A DNA stretch of 64,000 nt from CATQHQ01 sp965243805. GTDB taxonomy: Bacteria > Gemmatimonadota > Gemmatimonadetes > Longimicrobiales > Gaopeijiaceae. Shown piece after piece: positions 62,126 to 64,000 of the stretch. The stretch covers positions 1,426,001 to 1,490,000 of the forward strand of contig OZ251577.1 in the NCBI GenBank assembly GCA_965243805.1, given 5' to 3'. Position 1 is the first letter of the stretch. Each line of letters opens with the position of its first letter. The notes beneath the pieces are model-generated. The model did not search any database and was not told the DNA's origin. It saw only the letters and a program-made list of their open reading frames with translations. Both the position numbers and the translations under genes were made by a program.

Positions 62126-63126
62126 CGGTCGCCCCCGCCGCTGGTCATCCTCACCAGTTCGCGAGCCTCCTCCACCATCGCGCGGGCATCGTCAGGGGAC
62201 GGACGCCACTTCGCGAACTTCACCAGGTCGCAACGGTCCAGGAATCCGCGGAACGCCTCGCACACCGGCGCACCGAGCGCGGCCCTTGCCAGGCCGTCGG
62301 CCACCTCCGACGTGGTCATTTCCAAGGCGGGGACTGCAAGCTGACCTTCCACGTAGCTCCGCACGATCTCCGAGACGCGGACATGGTATTCCTTGACTTG
62401 GCCGCGCTCCAGCAGGGAAGAGGCTTCCAGGGCCTCCAGCGCTTCCAGTGCCACTAGATGGTGAGGTCGCGGCGGTGGTGGTGGCGGCCCCGGCGGCGTG
62501 TCCACGGGACGGTGCTGGCGTCGCCGCCATAGGTAGACGGCACCGGCGGCCACCGCGAGACCGAGCAGCATCCAGCCCAGCGTCCCCCACCAGCTCCTGG
62601 CGATCGACAGCGGTCCCTTGATCTCCCGGATCTCGCCCGATTGGTCCAGGCCGACGCTCTCCACGCCGATGCGAAACGGGTCGGTGGCCAGCGTCTCGAC
62701 GGCGCCGTCGGGACCCGTCGCCACCACCTCAATCGACGGCAGCTCCAGCTCCCCTAGCTCGAAGCTCGTGACGACCAGCTCCGCCGCCGACCGCATCGCC
62801 GCACCCTCCACGGCAATCGGATCGGCGGCCTCAAAGCGAAGCAGCTCGAAGGGCGCCACATCCACCGAGTCGGCCCAGCGCACCGAGTCGGCCCAGCGCA
62901 CCGAGTCGGCCCAGCGCACCGTCCACCCCTGCGGATGGTCGACCGCGATCCGAACCGAAACCGGGTCGCCCAGGTGGATCAACGTCGTGTCCACCTCCAT
63001 GCGGACCCGGAGCTGCTGCTGGGGCGCTGCGCCCAGCAACCCGACAAGGACAACCAGCTGCCGTCCACCGACCCTACGAGGCCGACCAGCCGCCGCCCCG
63101 TCGCCGACGCGCACCCCGCCCCTCAC
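62122..63126 (-). CDS. DUF4381-like membrane protein of the bat cluster
   Basis: 334 residues from GTG 63126, overlapping the DUF58 gene stop. A weak N-terminal signal (GRQLVVLVGLLGAAPQQQ) is followed by a beta-rich exported part (MEVDTTLIHLGDPVSVRIAVD). A membrane helix (GTLGWMLLGLAVAAGAVYLW) with a proline-rich stretch (PPGPPPPPPRP) and a cytoplasmic helical domain (RVSEIVRSYVEGQL, PDDARAMVEEARELV) follow. It matches the DUF4381 type that sits beside batA in many genomes. An RWADSV repeat interrupts the exported part. Confidence 0.8.
   Translation of the reverse strand: MRGGVRVGDGAAAGRPRRVGGRQLVVLVGLLGAAPQQQLRVRMEVDTTLIHLGDPVSVRIAVDHPQGWTVRWADSVRWADSVRWADSVDVAPFELLRFEAADPIAVEGAAMRSAAELVVTSFELGELELPSIEVVATGPDGAVETLATDPFRIGVESVGLDQSGEIREIKGPLSIARSWWGTLGWMLLGLAVAAGAVYLWRRRQHRPVDTPPGPPPPPPRPHHLVALEALEALEASSLLERGQVKEYHVRVSEIVRSYVEGQLAVPALEMTTSEVADGLARAALGAPVCEAFRGFLDRCDLVKFAKWRPSPDDARAMVEEARELVRMTSGGGDR
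62864..62917 (-). repeat. Three 18-bp in-frame repeats (RWADSV)
   Basis: Three identical 18-bp units (accgagtcggcccagcgc) encode RWADSV three times within the exported domain of the DUF4381-like protein. The perfect identity suggests a recent expansion. Confidence 0.95.
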
Positions 63127-64000
63127 CGCAGTCGCCGCGCCCGAGCCTCGAAGAAGCGGCGCAGGGCGCGCTCGTAGGGCTCCCCCGTCGTCACCTCCAT
63201 GGCATCGATCCCGCACCGCCGGAAGAGCTCGTCCACCCTTTCGCGCGCCCCGGCACGCAACGCCCCGAAGCGCTCCTGGAACGCCGGCGCCGACGTGTTG
63301 ACCACCGTCCGCGCTCCCGTCTCCGGGTCCTCGAACTCCACGAACCCGATCGGCGGCACCTCCTCCTCCCGCTGGTCGCCCACCCGAACCGCGACCAGGT
63401 CGTGTCGCCGCGCCGCCACAGCCAGCGCCCGCTCGTACCCCGACGCCAGGAAGTCGGACGCCAGGAAGACCACCGCCCGCCGACGGATCACCCGAGCCAG
63501 GTACTCCAGAGCCTCCGCCAAGTCGGTCCCCTTCCCCTCGGCGGGGTGGTAGAGCAGCTCCCGCAACACCCGCAGCGCGTGACGCCTTCCCTTGCGTGGC
63601 GGAACGAACCGCTCGATCCGGTCCGTGAAGAGGATCAGCCCCACCTTGTCGTTGTTCTTGATCGCGCTGAACGCCAGGACCGCGCACAGCTCCGCCGCCA
63701 ACTCCGACTTCATCCGGTCCCGGGTGCCGAAGCCCGCCGACGCGCTGGCGTCCACCACCAGCATCACCGTCAGCTCCCGCTCCTCCTCGAAGACCTTCAC
63801 GTGGGGCGAGCCCGTCCGCGCCGTCACGTTCCAGTCGATCCCCCGGATGTCGTCCCCCCAAGCGTACTCCCGCACTTCGGCGAAGCTCATCCCCCGCCCC
63901 TTGAAGACCGAGTGGTACTCGCCTGAGAACACCTCGTTCACCAAGCCCCGGGTGGTGATCTCGATCCGGCGCACCTGCTTGAGGATCTCGCGAGGAATCA
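63123..64000 (-). CDS. DUF58 domain protein (cut at right edge)
   Basis: At least 292 residues are visible, with the frame open to the window edge (the likely start lies beyond). RRIEITTRGLVNEVFSGEYHSVFKGRGMSFAEVREYAWGDDIRGIDWNVTART is the DUF58 core, followed by a vWA-like part (VMLVVDASASAGFGTRDRMKSELAAEL with a MIDAS-like DASAS, NNDKVGLILFTD). These proteins accompany MoxR ATPases and bat genes, so a moxR gene is expected just beyond the right edge. The stop overlaps the DUF4381-like start (GTGA). Confidence 0.93.
   Translation of the reverse strand, partial: IPREILKQVRRIEITTRGLVNEVFSGEYHSVFKGRGMSFAEVREYAWGDDIRGIDWNVTARTGSPHVKVFEEERELTVMLVVDASASAGFGTRDRMKSELAAELCAVLAFSAIKNNDKVGLILFTDRIERFVPPRKGRRHALRVLRELLYHPAEGKGTDLAEALEYLARVIRRRAVVFLASDFLASGYERALAVAARRHDLVAVRVGDQREEEVPPIGFVEFEDPETGARTVVNTSAPAFQERFGALRAGARERVDELFRRCGIDAMEVTTGEPYERALRRFFEARARRLR

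Overview
The window is GC-rich bacterial DNA, apart from patches of the accessory genes, and most likely comes from a Gemmatimonadota-type bacterium. That assignment is an inference. It rests on the GC bias, heavy use of GTG starts, a SusC/RagA plus SusD/RagB pair, a complete batA-batE aerotolerance cluster, large secreted beta-propeller lipoproteins and a very large M14 peptidase. No rRNA, tRNA or CRISPR array was seen.

Positions 1-7217 form an accessory, defence-like island read entirely on the minus strand. In transcription order it holds a frameshifted AlbA_2/ATPase protein, an unusual ParA-like ATPase, an Rpn/PD-(D/E)XK-like protein, a membrane-anchored coiled-coil protein, a type III-style DNA methyltransferase (Mod) and a Fic-family protein cut by the window edge. 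The mod gene contains an uninterrupted run of 23 G on its coding strand. At this length the gene is out of frame, and 21 or 24 G would restore about 1,116 codons ending two bases before the fic start. This looks like a phase-variable switch that may control both genes.

Positions 7363-16464 (minus) are a phosphate operon: LeuA-like acyltransferase, phoB, a phoR-pstS fusion gene, pstC, pstA, pstB, phoU and a fabG-like reductase, nearly all linked by 4-base stop/start overlaps. The sensor kinase and the phosphate-binding lipoprotein lie in one continuous reading frame with no usable start codon between them. Positions 16598-31002 carry housekeeping and envelope genes: a nucleotidyltransferase, DUF1499, DUF445, TerB, CutA, an acyl-CoA ligase, OsmC, a TPR protein, a threonine dehydratase, a creatininase-like hydrolase, an SprT-like protein, Pcm and a beta-propeller protein. 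Positions 30999-50373 hold an LVIVD-type lipoprotein, an alkyltransferase-like protein, a HEAT-cyclophilin lipoprotein, the giant M14 peptidase, a HIT protein, a Tat amidase, a MoaD-like protein with a sialidase-fold partner, a DegT aminotransferase preceded by the wreck of a toxin-antitoxin pair, a DCC protein and susD/susC.

Positions 50892-56330 are a second accessory patch: a HEPN-like candidate, a decayed transposase, a small secreted protein, a uracil-glycosylase-like protein, an N6-adenine methyltransferase and two small envelope proteins. Positions 56445-64000 hold batE, batD, batC, batB, batA, a DUF4381-like gene and a DUF58 gene cut by the right edge.

Two patterns run through the window. 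About twenty gene pairs overlap by ATGA or GTGA. Many gene junctions, often exactly these overlaps or stop codons, carry short tandem duplications of 15-26 bp, and several proteins carry in-frame repeats of 15, 18, 21 or 33 bp.
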